A stretch of 64,000 bases of DNA from Pyrocephalus nanus (GCA_038380795.1 CM076267.1:6865501-6929500), one strand, 5' to 3'; shown: positions 49,401 to 60,600, numbered from the stretch's first letter. The notes: a model not told the origin generated them from the sequence alone. Numbers and translations: made by a program.

Positions 49401-49890
49401 GAGCAGGTGCAAGCATGATGGGAGGTTTCAGGCTGGTCATTTGCAGAATTCCTATTCCTTTTAGGTCAGATTTGTTAGACAATGAAAGTTCACATCTATT
49501 AGCTTTCATCTAGTTCAGTATTTGCCAACTATTTCAGTGGGTTATCTTGCTTTTTGAGTCTTTCTAGCCAGGGTGCAGCTAACACAGTGGGAATCAGATG
49601 TACAGTGACCCTGCAGAGTCTGATTCACCTGCTCACATCCTGCTCTCTCAATGCTTTGCATGGATATTCTGCTAAGAACAGCCACTGAGATAATCTGGCA
49701 GCCAAATAATTTAATCCTTGTCATTTTGTAGCCTGCTGAATGTTAAAAGGACAGGTAAATATCAGGATGAAAGGAGGGAAAAGCTCTGGTTTTGGTTGCT
49801 TGTTTTTATTCCTTTCAGCTGCTGTTACAATACCTTATTATTCAGCCCAGCCAGCAGGGACCTGTTATTTAGACATGACAATGGACTGTT
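46491..49890. other. Gene-free interval
   Basis: AT-rich with no supported exon. A 12-bp unit AAGAAATAATAG is tandemly doubled at 46,919-46,942. Poly-T at 48,127-48,138. Confidence 0.5.
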
Positions 49891-49899
49891 AACAATCTA

Positions 49900-50540
49900 C
49901 ATAAGCAGCATAGGGTATCACTGAGAGCACATTCATCTTACTAATTAATTCAGGAAAATTACAAAGCAGTAGACCAGCCTCAGTGGTCAACATCCAATCT
50001 TTAAACCACCAGCTATTTCTATTAGTGGACCTTAACAATAGGTTTAGGTCATAATTGGCTCCAAAATGGGGCAAAAAAAGCCCTGAAACCTCATTTAAAT
50101 GGAACAAATTTAATCAGAATTAAAGAACCTGAAGCAAAAGTTGCCTGTAATAGAAAAAATTTGAAGCAATTCGCCTTGAGGAAAAACGGGCTTGAAAAGG
50201 CATTTTTAGCCCTAACCCCCCTCATAAAACACCTGAAACTCCTCAAAAAAGTCTAGAAGCTCCCCCAAACATCCACGATTAAAACTACTTAATCAATTAA
50301 ATAATTAAGTTATTCCCTCAGTGGATTAAATTAAGGCAACGAATTAAGTCACTACATGGGCTTAAAACCGCTCCAAACCCCTCCGGATTTCACTGGCTCA
50401 AAACCCTCCGCGGCACCAACTAACGCCTTAATGATGCCTTAGTCAACTCCATGAGCAACAATAACTTAATGACTTTACATTTGCTAATTTATTGATTGAA
50501 CCTCCATTACCACCACCTCGCCTCGCCCGCCTCCGCGGCT
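49900..50540 (-). other. Presumed 5' transcribed region of a left-facing transcript
   Basis: Downstream (leftward) of the minus-strand TATA box. No long open frame starts here. On the minus strand a good acceptor (TTTTTTCTATTACAG, exon from about 50,143) and a donor-like GTAAGA at about 49,938 are present, but the frames between them are stopped. The 50,270-50,480 part is densely packed with TTAAT/ATTAA words. It could be the 5' UTR of a distant coding gene or a long non-coding RNA. Confidence 0.3.
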
Positions 50541-50568
50541 ACACTGCCGAGGCACGTGCCGCGCCGCT

Positions 50569-50575
50569 CTTTATA
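50569..50575 (-). promoter_or_regulatory. TATA box, facing left
   Basis: The minus strand reads GATATAAAGAG here. The nearest CCAAT box lies about 40 bp upstream, so with initiation expected near 50,543 the CCAAT falls at about -70, the canonical spacing. The E-box CACGTG lies between the TATA and the expected start. Confidence 0.6.
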
Positions 50576-50611
50576 TCACCTCGGTCGCTCCGCCCCGTTC
50601 CGCCCAGCGCG

Positions 50612-50793
50612 CCAATCAGAGCGCCGCGCGCCTCAGCATGCCCCGCCCCGTGCCAGAGCGGCACCTCCCCGGGCTTTCGGTGCTCAGCCAATCAGCGCCC
50701 GGTTGCCCTTAGCGACGGGACAGCGCCGCGAGCGGCCGTGGCGCTGACCAATGAGCGCCGGCTTTGCGGAGGCGGGCGAAGAGCTCAGCCAAT
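50612..50793 (-). promoter_or_regulatory. Array of four CCAAT (NF-Y) boxes
   Basis: CCAAT at 50,612, 50,688, 50,748 and 50,789, all in the same orientation and all followed by [A/G]G or CAG-type NF-Y flanks (CCAATCAG, CCAATCAG, CCAATGAG, CCAATGGG). Relative to the minus TATA they lie at about -70, -147, -207 and -248. NF-Y binds either orientation. Such arrays are typical of cell-cycle and stress-regulated promoters. Confidence 0.7.
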
Positions 50794-51062
50794 GGGAGCG
50801 CCGGCCGCCTCACGCCGGCGGCCGATCGGAGTGCGGCGGCCTAGAGAGAGGAAGGCGGGGAACCGGCGGCAAGCGGCGGCCGGGCGGGGAGATGGAGGGG
50901 CCGCCGGGGACACGGAGGGACCTGGAGGGACATCTCGCCATTTCTGGGGGCTCCAAAGCGCTTCAGGAGCTTCGGCGCTGCCTCCTCCGGCCCCCCACGC
51001 CGCTTTTCGTCTTCAGCGCGCGGCTTCATCACCGCGTGACGGGCTTGCCATAGATGGGCTTC

Positions 51063-51070
51063 ATTTGCAT
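51063..51070 (+). promoter_or_regulatory. Octamer motif ATTTGCAT
   Basis: A perfect POU/Oct-binding octamer at the right edge of the CpG island. A single short match, so significance is uncertain. Confidence 0.35.
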
Positions 51071-51119
51071 AAAGGGGCCGAGCGCCCCTCAGAGCCCGCA
51101 CTCATCCACACGGACCCCT

Positions 51120-51420
51120 CAGAGGCGGCCCAGTATCCCGCAGAGACCCAGAGGTGCCCCATAGTGACCCAGAGGGACACATAAGTGCCCAGAGGGACCT
51201 TTAGAGACCCCCAGGCGTCCTATAGGGACCCCCAAGTGCTCTATAGAAGCCCCCAGGGGCCCACGAGTGACTCCCAGACCCACATTCTGCTCTATGGTAA
51301 CCCTAAGCATCCCAGAGAGACCCCAAAGTGACCCCCGATTGACCCACAGAGATTCCCAAGTGCCCTACAGGGATTTTCATGGACCTCCAAGTGCCCCCTA
51401 GGGACCCCCCCTCCCCATCG
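51120..51420. repeat. 21-bp GC-rich minisatellite
   Basis: About 13 degenerate copies of a unit like GACCCCCAAGTGCCCTATAGG. The period of 21 is a multiple of three, so the minus frame at 51,119-51,310 reads as imperfect heptads (LGVPIGR, LGVSKGP, APLGLCG). That frame is a by-product of the repeat. The array begins directly at the edge of the CpG island. Confidence 0.85.
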
Positions 51421-52095
51421 TGCCCCCTTGACCCGCCAAAGGTAAACAAATAAACACTTCAACACCATCAGAACCTGCACCTGCAGGGGAAAAGGTTCAA
51501 AAAACACAGTAGCATCACAAGACCGTGACAAAAGAAAAATTGTGTATGCAAAACGGTAAAACACAGAGATGGAAAAAACATTTTATTAATGAAAAACAAC
51601 ATGGAGGACCAGGAAAAATGGAAGTCACAGCTGGTGTTGCCAGAGAGAAAGGACAAGAATTTTGTGGATAGTGGAGTTCAAATACTTTCTCCCCTGTAAG
51701 GATGCTGAAAAAAACCCCAACCATATTCAAACACAACACCACCACAAGATTCCTAAACAGCACACTGGCAAAAAGCCTAAAAGAGCAGGTTAGAAACAGA
51801 GAATGAACCAATAATCAGCCCGTGATTACTACAATCCAGGGACATAAAGAAATTGGGAAAAAAGTTCTAAAAAGAAACTTCCCAACTATCCCTACCAGCA
51901 TGAACCCATCTAACTTCAACTGGTCTCACCACAGAATATAGTATTAATTACTCAAGTGCCATGGTACCTCTGTAAGTTCCCATTTAAAGAACTCTTGCTT
52001 CCACTTGTATGATACAGAGCTGGCAGTTGTTAATGAACTCTTGCAGATAAGAAGTTATTTTGTGGGTTTTTTTTTGTTTTTTTGTCTTTTTTCAG
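51421..52095. other. Non-coding, no gene seen
   Basis: Flank of the minisatellite. Plus-strand donor-like sites at 51,440 and 51,973 are the only notable signals. Confidence 0.45.
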
Positions 52096-52220
52096 GAAAA
52101 GGTATGACCACGTACCTCCACGAAGTTTATTATGCTGTGCTGATGGCTCCTACAATACTGCAAATTGTTCTGTTTACTAAAGCATCTCTAGCCTCAGCAT
52201 CTGTGGGCTGCTGCCACTGA
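52096..52220 (+). other. Candidate plus-strand terminal exon
   Basis: A long T-rich tract ends TGTCTTTTTTCAG at 52,095, an excellent acceptor. The frame that follows is open for about 41 codons (KGMTTYLHEVYY, then APTILQIVLFTK) to a TGA at 52,218-52,220. No AATAAA follows within several hundred bases. It could be part of a plus-strand transcript from the CpG island at 50.5-51.1 kb, spliced from the donor at 51,440. Confidence 0.22.
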
Positions 52221-52561
52221 CTGGATGCATGAAATATACTGTGTGATAACACCAGACTTTATTGTTTCTAATTTGGCTCATGTCTACTTACAAATGTCCT
52301 GTGACATTTATACCTACTCACAAATGTAAAAGTTGTTTCCAGCTGTATCAGAAAAGCTGGTTTAAGTAGGATTGGCATAAAGCCTTCTGGATACAGTCTT
52401 TTGAATCTACTTCCAAGGTTTTTTCTGTAACAAAGAACAGAGCAAACAACTTCCAAGTACTCTAAATGTAGCAAGACCATCTGTTGACTTCAGAAATGAG
52501 CTTAGTAATGGTGATGTCTTTTCTGTTATATGTCCTGGAACCAGAAAATGCTTAAATTGCC

Positions 52562-52583
52562 TTTTTTTTTTTTTTTTTTTTTT
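52562..52583 (+). repeat. Poly-T tract
   Basis: Twenty-two T residues. Confidence 0.9.
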
Positions 52584-54590
52584 CCCAAGTGAATTTTAAT
52601 ACTTGTGTTTTGGATTTGAACACATGCCAAGGGACACTTCTAATGGCCATTTTAGCTGGTCACTATTCTGGTCTGTAAAAATCTCCAGTCACTGACTATT
52701 TCTAGTCTCTCTCCCGGTAAATGTCACTGTTCAGACACTGATCAGACAGTAGAATGCTTAGGAGTTTATTTTGAGTTAATGGGCTGGTGGAAGTCCAAAT
52801 TCTGCAACTATTTTTCTATGCAGAATCATCAATTATTCACAGCATAGCCACACCTCAGGAAAAGAGGGGGAGAAATGGACTCAGTTTATGGGAAGCTCCT
52901 ACACACAGTTGCCAGGAAGAAGAAGGGAAAGGAAAACAAGTACATGTCTTGTTTACAAAAGTGTGTTTTGATGTACCTTCTGTATCACAGTGGCTGTATC
53001 TCTGTGCAGAATTGACTTACACCATGTATTTGAAAAGAATACCCTAGAGACATTTTGGACAAATGTCCCAGAATACTGTTGATAAGAGACTTGGAAAAAA
53101 ACCCCTATAGACACCCCATCATCCTGAGGGCAATGAAATGTGAATGAGGACAGTGCTGTAGAAACTGTGGCTTGAGAGGAGAAAGAATCTTTCGTTCAAA
53201 GCCCATAAGATCACTTCACTATTAATATTCAGCATGCTTTCAGAAAACAGTCTGAGGGAGGAATCAAATAGAGTTTTATGACTTCATAACTCTTACAAGT
53301 CTCTTTAAAGCACTCCATTATTATTCGCTCTTCAAAGACAGTCTGTGGCAATACCGAATATCAAAGGAGCAGCCTGGAAAAAGCAAGCTTTGAGGACCAA
53401 TTACTAGAAAGAGATAGTACAAAATGCCTTTATTGTTTAGCTTATCAAGACTGTGATATGGGGATTGATTCAGAGGGGAGCAGCCTGCCTTCATGACACT
53501 CTCTGCTGATAAATCACCTGTTGGAAGTCCTAGGGGAACACACAGCAAACATTGACATAAAATTAGTACACACATCCGTGTACAAACGACACCTATGGCT
53601 GAAGCTGGTGGAAAGCAGTGTACCTACATTGCTACATCTTCACAATAAATCAGGGTAAGTAGTATCTGGCTGTATACCCTGTAGTTTCAGGTTGCTCCTG
53701 AACACTGCAGTCTCTGAATAATATCTTGTAATTTACCCAGCACAAGAAGCCCCTGAGTGAACTACATGATATCTTCCTATTTCTCACCTTTTCAGGGCCA
53801 GCATTCTGCTTTACAAATTAATATTAGATAGGATTTTACTTTCGAGTTTTAATAATTTATTTTTGTGTATGGGCTTTACTGCAAAGTTCTAAGGTTTCCA
53901 TCAAATATGTATTTATATTTACCTCCCCCACAACTCTTTCAGTGCCCCTTGTTATAGATGTGTTTTTGTCTGGGAAGCAGGGATTGGTCAGTATTGTGGG
54001 AGTTGTTCTTGTCATGAGTGGATTTATTTAAAGGAAAGCTGCTCTTGCTATCTTCTCTAAAGATGCCTGGACTCTGGAATCATCTAATCTCCTCTGCAAC
54101 ATTCATAGTTTGATCCTTCTGACTAACCATGGTCTATCCTTAGCTCTCATGTATGTCACCCTGACCTCTGAAATCTCTAAGTCAACCAGGTGCAATACCT
54201 TTAAAGGAAAGTTTTTAATAGTAAGAGAAATGAGGTAAGAGTATGTAAGCATGTGCATGTATGTGTTGTGGGAGACAAGGATCAGAGGAATTTAGTGATA
54301 TCCAAGTTCCAACATGAAAAACAAGCCCTGCATGACTCAGGAGTTACCTTCTAATCCTTCCCTTATTCCTAGTTTAAGTGGCAGCTTCATATTGTAGTTC
54401 TTTTACAGAAACAAATGGCGTAAAATTATGTATTTTTTAGCACTAACACATTAATAACAATCACAGTAACAGCTTTGTCAGGGGTATGTAGAAGCCTTTG
54501 CTGCAGGAAGAGCTGGTATATGCAGTTTACTATAGCGACTGACAAATGGATTGACTGAAGCAAGAAAGAATATGTCACTTAGGCTTTTGT
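52584..54590. other. Gene-free interval
   Basis: AT-rich unique-looking sequence. I see no recognisable repeat or exon. Confidence 0.5.
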
Positions 54591-54594
54591 ATCT

Positions 54595-55330
54595 ACAAGC
54601 TGTTGACATCCTGTGGTGTGTGCCAGTGGGACAGGGAAGGAAGGAACAAAGTGAGCTTGGCCCCAGTGTGCACTGGAGGCAAAGCCAGCTGCTGGGCTGT
54701 GGGATATAAGGTCCCTGAGAAGTTTTGCCCCAAAATCACAGCTAAGGCCCCTGGAATGCTTCTAGGTGAGCGTGGCTCAGCTTGTGACCTGTGCAGTGCT
54801 TTCATCTGGCTCCCCACTACTTCCCAGGAAGAGACAGGGAGCAGCTGCTGATGGGATGGAGGTAGCCCACAGGGCTGGATCAGTCCTCCAGCGCCTGCCA
54901 CAGCGAGACAGGCAGTGGCATCTGCTGTTGTGGGGAGGTGGGAGGCTGCCAAGTTTAACCCGACTCTCTGGGTGAGATGGGGGACCACCAAGTTTAAACC
55001 TGAGTCTGGGTGAGGCTGTGGCAGGAACAGGACGGTGCCTCTGGTGATCACTGCTAGGAGGGTTGGGGAGGGAGTGGGTTTGGTGGAGCTCAGAGACATG
55101 TCTGCAGAGAGTTAAGTGGGAAGAAGAGAGTCTTCACTCCAAGAGCCTTAACCTGGCTACAGAAGAGCTGAAGACTGGAATGCTTTTTGCAGTATCCTGC
55201 CAAATGTGCCTGAGGAGACAGTGTCATTTTCCTCCTCTTCTGTCGTCACATGGGCCTGCCAGACCAACAACCCTCCCAAGTAAAAAGAAGCTCCAGGAGG
55301 TAAGTCTTGAATGAACTTCGACTTCCTGGG
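54595..55330. other. Locally GC-rich block with a degenerate direct repeat
   Basis: GC content rises clearly above the flanks. Two copies of about 28 bp (CAAGTTTAAC..GA.TCTGGGTGAG) occur at 54,949-54,976 and 54,988-55,014. The 168-codon minus frame (54,593-55,099) includes the repeat as NLVVPHLTQ / NLAASHLPT and resembles no family I know. It may be a decayed LTR or an unrecognised repeat. A plus-strand consensus donor (GAG|GTAAGT) is present at 55,299/55,300. Confidence 0.35.
55157..55325 (-). other. Candidate minus-strand terminal exon
   Basis: A pyrimidine-rich stretch ends in GGTCCCAG just before 55,325. The frame then runs 55 codons (KSKFIQDLPPGASFYLGG, then VTTEEEENDTVSSGTFGR) to a TAG at 55,157-55,159. 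Composition is protein-like. It needs a preceding exon ending with two leftover bases, whereas the minus gene to the right appears to end at 58,692, so it would be a separate gene or an alternative 3' end. An opposing plus-strand donor at 55,300 weakens the case. Confidence 0.25.
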
Positions 55331-58300
55331 ACCAGTGGTTAAGTAAAGGTGATGGATGCTGCCCCTCTGTGCACAACCTCTATGAAAACAGTGGGAATCA
55401 AGGATCTGGCTCTGCATGATTGATTTTCCATGCCTTTTACTTTACTATGATGTGGCCAGGCTAAGAGACTCAGCTGCCAGAATAGTTTCTGGAAGGAATA
55501 ATCTACATGACTTAGAGACGATTCTTCTGGTTTCCAAGAGTATTTTTTATTCTGCTTTGCTCTGCTTGTACTTGTTGAATGCTGGACTGTAATTGTAATG
55601 GGAGGCTGTCACAGTGGGACAGGAATTTGAGTGATTCACTGTGGAAGATCTTGTGGAAACTGTGCACATCCTGAAGCTAAAGATGGAGGTAGATAATAAA
55701 AACAGTTGTTTTTCATTAAAATTATGAATCTAATACACAAATGAAAACTTTTCTTCTCCCATTTGCAGGCTTGATTGGGAAACTAAAAATGCTGAAAAAA
55801 AGGCGATACTGTTTTCTACTTAAAAACAGGACTTTTACTGTTGTCGTTGTTTGAGAGACTCCTGGCTATTTGACACAATTATTGGGATTTTTTTCCCTTA
55901 ATATTCCCAAAATATTTCTAAACCTTAGAACGAAGTGTTTGGTTGTGAGTAAGTTTCAATAATAGCTCGTACATTATGAACAACAACATAAGGCACCAGT
56001 CACATGAAAAATACAAAGTTCTCCGTCTATTTTAGACTTCACAGGCTTATTTACATGGTCAGTCCTAATCCTTCTTTGTGTGTGCACAGAGACATAAGAA
56101 GTGTACACAGATTGTATGATGTATCTGTCACCTGGCACCAGAGCAGGGCTGACCTACAAACACTCAGCTACTTTTAGCTGTATTATAAGGGATTTAAAAG
56201 GCTTGATCTTTAGACTGAGAAAGAAAGGAACTAAAATTATCTTGTTTCTCCCTGTTTGTTTCCTTCTCCCCTGCTTGCCTCTTTCCAAGGATTTATATTC
56301 AGATTGGAGCCATAAGTGGTTTCATTCTGCCCTCAGATCTCCCTGCCCTACAAATACTGCAGCGACTCACAAAAGCCCGAGATAAAGTCCATAGCACTTT
56401 AATAGTGCTATAAATTTGTGATATATGATGATGATAAAGAATAAGGGATGTAAAAATGCATATGTAAAATAGTAAAAAGCAGTAAAAAATTCTTAGATCT
56501 AATAAAAAACATTGCCCTAGCACAAACCCTACTTCTTTATTTAAAAACCAGTAAAGCTAAGCCCCTTTACTTTATAATTATTTTTTATTTAAAATGAAAA
56601 TGTTATAGTTATTTATTTCATGACCAGAATGTTTTAATCTGGTGTATGATTCACACTGCTAAGAGCAGACAACTATGAACCCTGTGATTACTCCCTACCT
56701 TATTAAATAATTTAGAAATCACTCTATTAACTTTATAAATTAAACAGTAACAGTGCCTTTTGCAAATAGCAAAATCTCTTTAAGTTGCCTTTGGGAATAT
56801 TTCCTAAGAGTTTATCTGTGCTAGTTACTCCATGGCAAAAAATTGTCTTTTACTTGTGACCAGCTGCCACATAGAGCAATGCTGAAAGCTTCTTCTAACT
56901 TTTTCCCAAGATTGTTTATATACCTATGACTGAAATGAAATCAGTCCTTTTGTTTCTATGTCAAAAACCTATTTTAGATCATGTATGCTATATATATCTA
57001 TTTTACATAACAAAGATACATGTGACCCTGTCACATTGTTCTAGGATTCAAAGACAGTCATCTCTCTCTCATATTTTCAAAGGGGAAGTTTTATCTGATG
57101 ATTTAGACAGGAGAAATGTGTCTTCTTTTAAGTTCCTGTTCACCAAGGCATTAAGAGTAAGCATTTTAACAATACTTCTAACTTTTATATGCACAACACT
57201 CCAAATTGCTTTACAGGGTAATTTCAGAGTATTCATTTTCCTATGCATTCCTTGTGCATGTAACACATATTTAAGGATTGTTGTTTGTCTCTTCTGCTGT
57301 GAAATTTTTCATTCCACCAAATGAAAACATTCTACTGGGATACTGGCAGTGAAACCAAAATTTTTCAAGATCAGTAGCTCTAAGGCAGATAACCTTAGCA
57401 GTTAAGCTGCTTCAGGTTTGGCAACTCTAAGAATCCAAGCAGGCAATTTTTCCAGAGATCTTTTAGTTTTCATTGGAAAGTTTAAGAGCCCAGTTCTAAG
57501 TAGCCAAAAACATAATACTATTGGGGTAAAATAGCTTATTTCATATCTGAAAGTTGTTCTGTATTATTTCCTGTCACTGGATCACTTGCATCATCCAAGC
57601 TAGACAAACATTTCTTTCTTTGTAGTGTTCATTAAATGCTCAGTGATTTTTTTCCCAGTGTCTCAAGCTTGAAATGCTTACATTTAAGCAATCTATTTCA
57701 TTCAGTACCAGAGGGCTAAATGCTGATCAGTGACCTCAGGACAGTGGTCACTTTATGATCCCTGTCTTTCAAAATCTGTAGCTTTCTCTGTGGAAAATTC
57801 TGTTTTTCTTGTCTACCCTCCTGCATGACCATATGCATTCCACAAACACCCTGGGCTCCAAAACTATCAGCCTGGTTTTTTCCCCTAACTCAGCATCATC
57901 AGTGATTCTACCCAAATATGTATCCTAAAACTGAGAGCAGGTTGATGCACTAGCGCTGAAGGTCTAACAGAGGTTGCTGATGACAAGTTGGGGACTTTGT
58001 CTTAAAGCTGACTGTTCCCAAGCTTCTGTGCAGGCGAAGAATGCTGAAGATTGAAATTCTGCCTGCTTAATACATTGTGTGTTATGATGTTTAGTTCAAA
58101 AGAGCAACAAGTGATTTAGTCTGCCAATTTTCCTCAGCTGTCAAGAGTCAGACTTCCTATACAATCTGTGGCGAGAAATAGTCCTGACACCAAAACAAAG
58201 GCAGCCTGCCGTGTTGCTTAAATTAGGCACTGCAGCAATCTTGGATCTCAGCTCCCTAGTTATGAAGTGGAGACAAATATACTTCCTGCAGATTTGTGTT

Positions 58301-58519
58301 TTGGAGACTGTATCCCTCAATGCATAATAATTATGAAGGCACAGTCTGCTGAACTCAGTAGACAGGTCTGCAATTTAGATTACTCGTGAAGTCTTCTAAA
58401 ATCCAGTTTTAAAACTTTTTTTTTTTTTCTTCATATATAATACAGTGATAAAAACTTAGAAGTACTCTATGAGTTGTTATTTATCGTTTCAAGTTCTGGG
58501 GTCAGTCCTGAAGCCCTCA
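55331..58519. other. Intergenic, no gene seen
   Basis: AT-rich. The 132-codon plus frame at 56,926-57,324 is hydrophobic low-complexity translation with no start context or splice support. No repeat family is recognised. Confidence 0.45.
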
Positions 58520-58691
58520 TGCAGGCACATTTGTAGGGTTTTTTTATTGTTGTTGACTGCAGCAAGTTTTCAGATTTATCCACGATTCTTGCTGCTGTAA
58601 AGGGAATATCAGTACTGGTGAGTCCAGATGCTGCAACTGCTCAGGCAGCAATGAGAGAGAATTACTGGAAACCAAGTAGTTTCATAAGCCC
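58520..58691 (-). terminator. Predicted 3' UTR and polyadenylation site
   Basis: After the stop at 58,692 a minus-strand AATAAA occurs at 58,548-58,543 (plus TTTATT), about 145 nt downstream. Cleavage would be expected near 58,525. This gives a compact 3' UTR of about 170 nt for the gene in the next entries. Confidence 0.45.
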
Positions 58692-58805
58692 TCAACAAGG
58701 AGGAAAGACAGGTATAGAAACCAGCAGCTGCCACATTGAGTTGATAAGCTGTCTGAGATGGGATGCAGAAATAAATGCATTTTCACTAGAACTGAGCCTC
58801 TTCCA
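58692..58805 (-). CDS. Last coding exon of unidentified minus-strand gene
   Basis: A superb acceptor (CTCCCTGTTTTCCCACCTACAG) precedes 58,805. The exon starts in phase 0 and reads WKRLSSSENAFISASH, then LRQLINSMWQLLVSIPVF, then PPC and a TGA at 58,692-58,694 (37 residues). Phase 0 matches the end of the exon at 59,967-60,169. A polyadenylation signal follows at 58,543. The segment has an amphipathic LRQLINSMWQLL helix and no known domain that I recognise. A second strong acceptor 100 nt further upstream on the minus strand (just before about 58,900) opens into an immediate stop and is less likely. Confidence 0.55.
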   Translation of the reverse strand, partial: WKRLSSSENAFISASHLRQLINSMWQLLVSIPVFPPC

Positions 58806-59966
58806 CTGTAGGTGGGAAAACAGGGAGAAAAGGTTTGTGAGAAAGAAGAATAAACACTCACAGTGTTAACTCACAGCCTCTACAAAAAGGGGAGTGAAAA
58901 GTGTGGAGAGAGAAGTAGAGGAAGGCAAAGTATACTAGAAATTCATTAGAAATAAAAAAAAAAAAGAGGGACAGAAAAGCAACTCCAGTTTTACACTGAC
59001 AGTGGTTAAATGTTCTGCAGGGAACAAAGCTACTGAAGGTCAAATATCTGCCTGTTATGTATTTGTATCAGCAAACCATCAAAGACTGTTTAATATAACA
59101 TAAGGAACTGAGAGCTGATCTTTCTTTTGCTAGGGGAAAAAAAAAAGTGAAGATAAAACCACAAGAAACTTCCTGTTTAGTTTATTAAAGTAAAAAAGCC
59201 CCAAATTACTACTTATTCCAGCTGGGATAGGCCCACAAGAAATTTGTTTCTAGAAAGGGAGTACCATGGGAATCACATTCATAATCAAGAAACTAAAATT
59301 TCCAGGTAGTTATGCAGAGTAAAAAGCAGTAACAAGAACTGTGAACAGGATGGTATTAAAAATTCATTTTTGCAAGAGGGTTGTCCAGAATGCTCTCTCA
59401 GAGAGGAAAGAAATTTAATTGTCATAACTTTCCATGAAGTGCATATGGCCCAAATGATTTTGTTGTAGCTGCTACTGAGCATTTCTGTTAGGATACAGTT
59501 TAATTTACATTTGTAAAGATCCCCTTTCAACAGAGGCTTTTATGGTGCTTAGAGTGGTATAACCTTGGTTAAAGGTCCGAGTTTTATAGGTATAGAGCGA
59601 AGCTCAAACATTTAGTAAGATGTGTATAAGCCACCTTCTCCCAGCCACTAATGCTTGGCATCGAGAAAGGGGAAATTCCAGCTAGTCTGAGATCTGCATT
59701 GAACGCCGGGACAGTCAGTGTCCAAACTCTTTAATGGATATCTGATTCTGCAAGTTTTTTACCGTTTCAAGTCAGACTTTGAGGTTTCCTGGTTCTCTAT
59801 GGAACACGACTCTCAGCTGGGGGGTGCTGAGCGGGGCTGACCAGGGTTACTGACAGAGATAGTTCTTCCTCTGCTGTGTGCGGTGCATTTGACAGTGACA
59901 TCTGCTGACCACTTTAGTTAATGCAGGTTCCTACTTCAGGGCTCGTTTCTGTCAGCTCTTCTTTAC
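58806..59966 (-). other. Intron of the minus-strand gene
   Basis: Runs between the donor at 59,966 and the acceptor before 58,805. Open frames here (59,285-59,530, 58,858-59,043) are hydrophobic and unsupported. Confidence 0.45.
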
Positions 59967-60169
59967 CTTCAGTGTGGCAAAAAGTCCATAATCTGAAAGC
60001 AAGGACTTGGCAAAGGCACTGTAGTTTGTCCATTTATGGACTCTTGGTGCCTCCTTCCTCCTCTCACTGTTCCCAGCTGAATGCTTTCCAGAATTGATGT
60101 AGCCAATTGGACTGCTTAAAGTTTTCATAGTCTTTACTGAAGTCTCTGCATTCTGCTTTTGTCCTCTGT
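59967..60169 (-). CDS. Internal coding exon (203 nt) of unidentified minus-strand gene
   Basis: A strong acceptor (GTTTTCCTCTGCTCTTAG) precedes 60,169 and a donor (ctgAAG|GTAAAG) follows 59,967. Two bases complete a codon from the preceding exon, then 67 codons run to a codon boundary: RGQKQNAETSVKTMKTLSSP, IGYINSGKHSAGNSERRKE, APRVHKWTNYSAFAKSLLSD, YGLFATLK. The first half is basic and serine-rich, like a disordered linker. The second half (YSAFAKSLLSDYGLF) could be helical. This is the best-supported exon in the window by length, splice sites and composition. I could not assign a family. Confidence 0.6.
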
Positions 60170-60600
60170 CTAAGAGCAGAGGAAAACCCTCAAACATTTG
60201 TAATAATCTTCCTGCTTACTTTTTGTTTATACTGAGGTGCTTGGAAGCAGGAATATGCTCATTTTTTATTCTGGTGAGCATGACAGAGAAGGCTATTCCT
60301 AATTTCTAAACTAGATAAAAAATCCCATTAAAGAGGATGAAGAAAATAAGAACAATTACATCGGGAGAATAGTGTCCCAACGTTGCTATTTGATATACAG
60401 GTGTTTGTTCCAGCTTTCACCGGATAGGGAGAAGGTGGATAAAGGCACACCTAGGTTATAAGCAACCTTCTCATTCAAAAGGGGGTGGACATTCCTTTCC
60501 AGGCTGTTCAGAGCCTGCATGCAGTAGCTGCACAGACCCCTCCCCTCCTCACTGACTCATCTTGCCTGTTCCTCGAGTAAAGCTGGGCGAGGAATCTTAC

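Larger units (their letters stand above)
50490..51075. promoter_or_regulatory. CpG island promoter
   Basis: A GC- and CpG-rich island with abrupt edges, containing GC boxes (50,590-50,605 and 50,640-50,650), an E-box CACGTG (50,553-50,558), a minus-strand TATA box and a four-member CCAAT array. The open frames across it (up to 230 codons on plus) are explained by base composition. The plus side has a possible first-exon donor only at 51,440 (AAAG|GTAAAC), after the minisatellite. Confidence 0.8.

Noticed and set aside
50205..50222. Telomere-like CCCTAACCCC, considered as a telomerase RNA template or interstitial telomere
   Set aside because: Only one unit and a half, with none of the surrounding features of a telomerase RNA and no tandem array.
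50492..51184. 230-codon plus-strand frame over the second CpG island
   Set aside because: Same composition effect. It crosses the CCAAT boxes of the promoter and enters the minisatellite.
51119..51310. Apparent heptad-repeat protein on the minus strand
   Set aside because: The heptads are the direct translation of a 21-bp DNA minisatellite.
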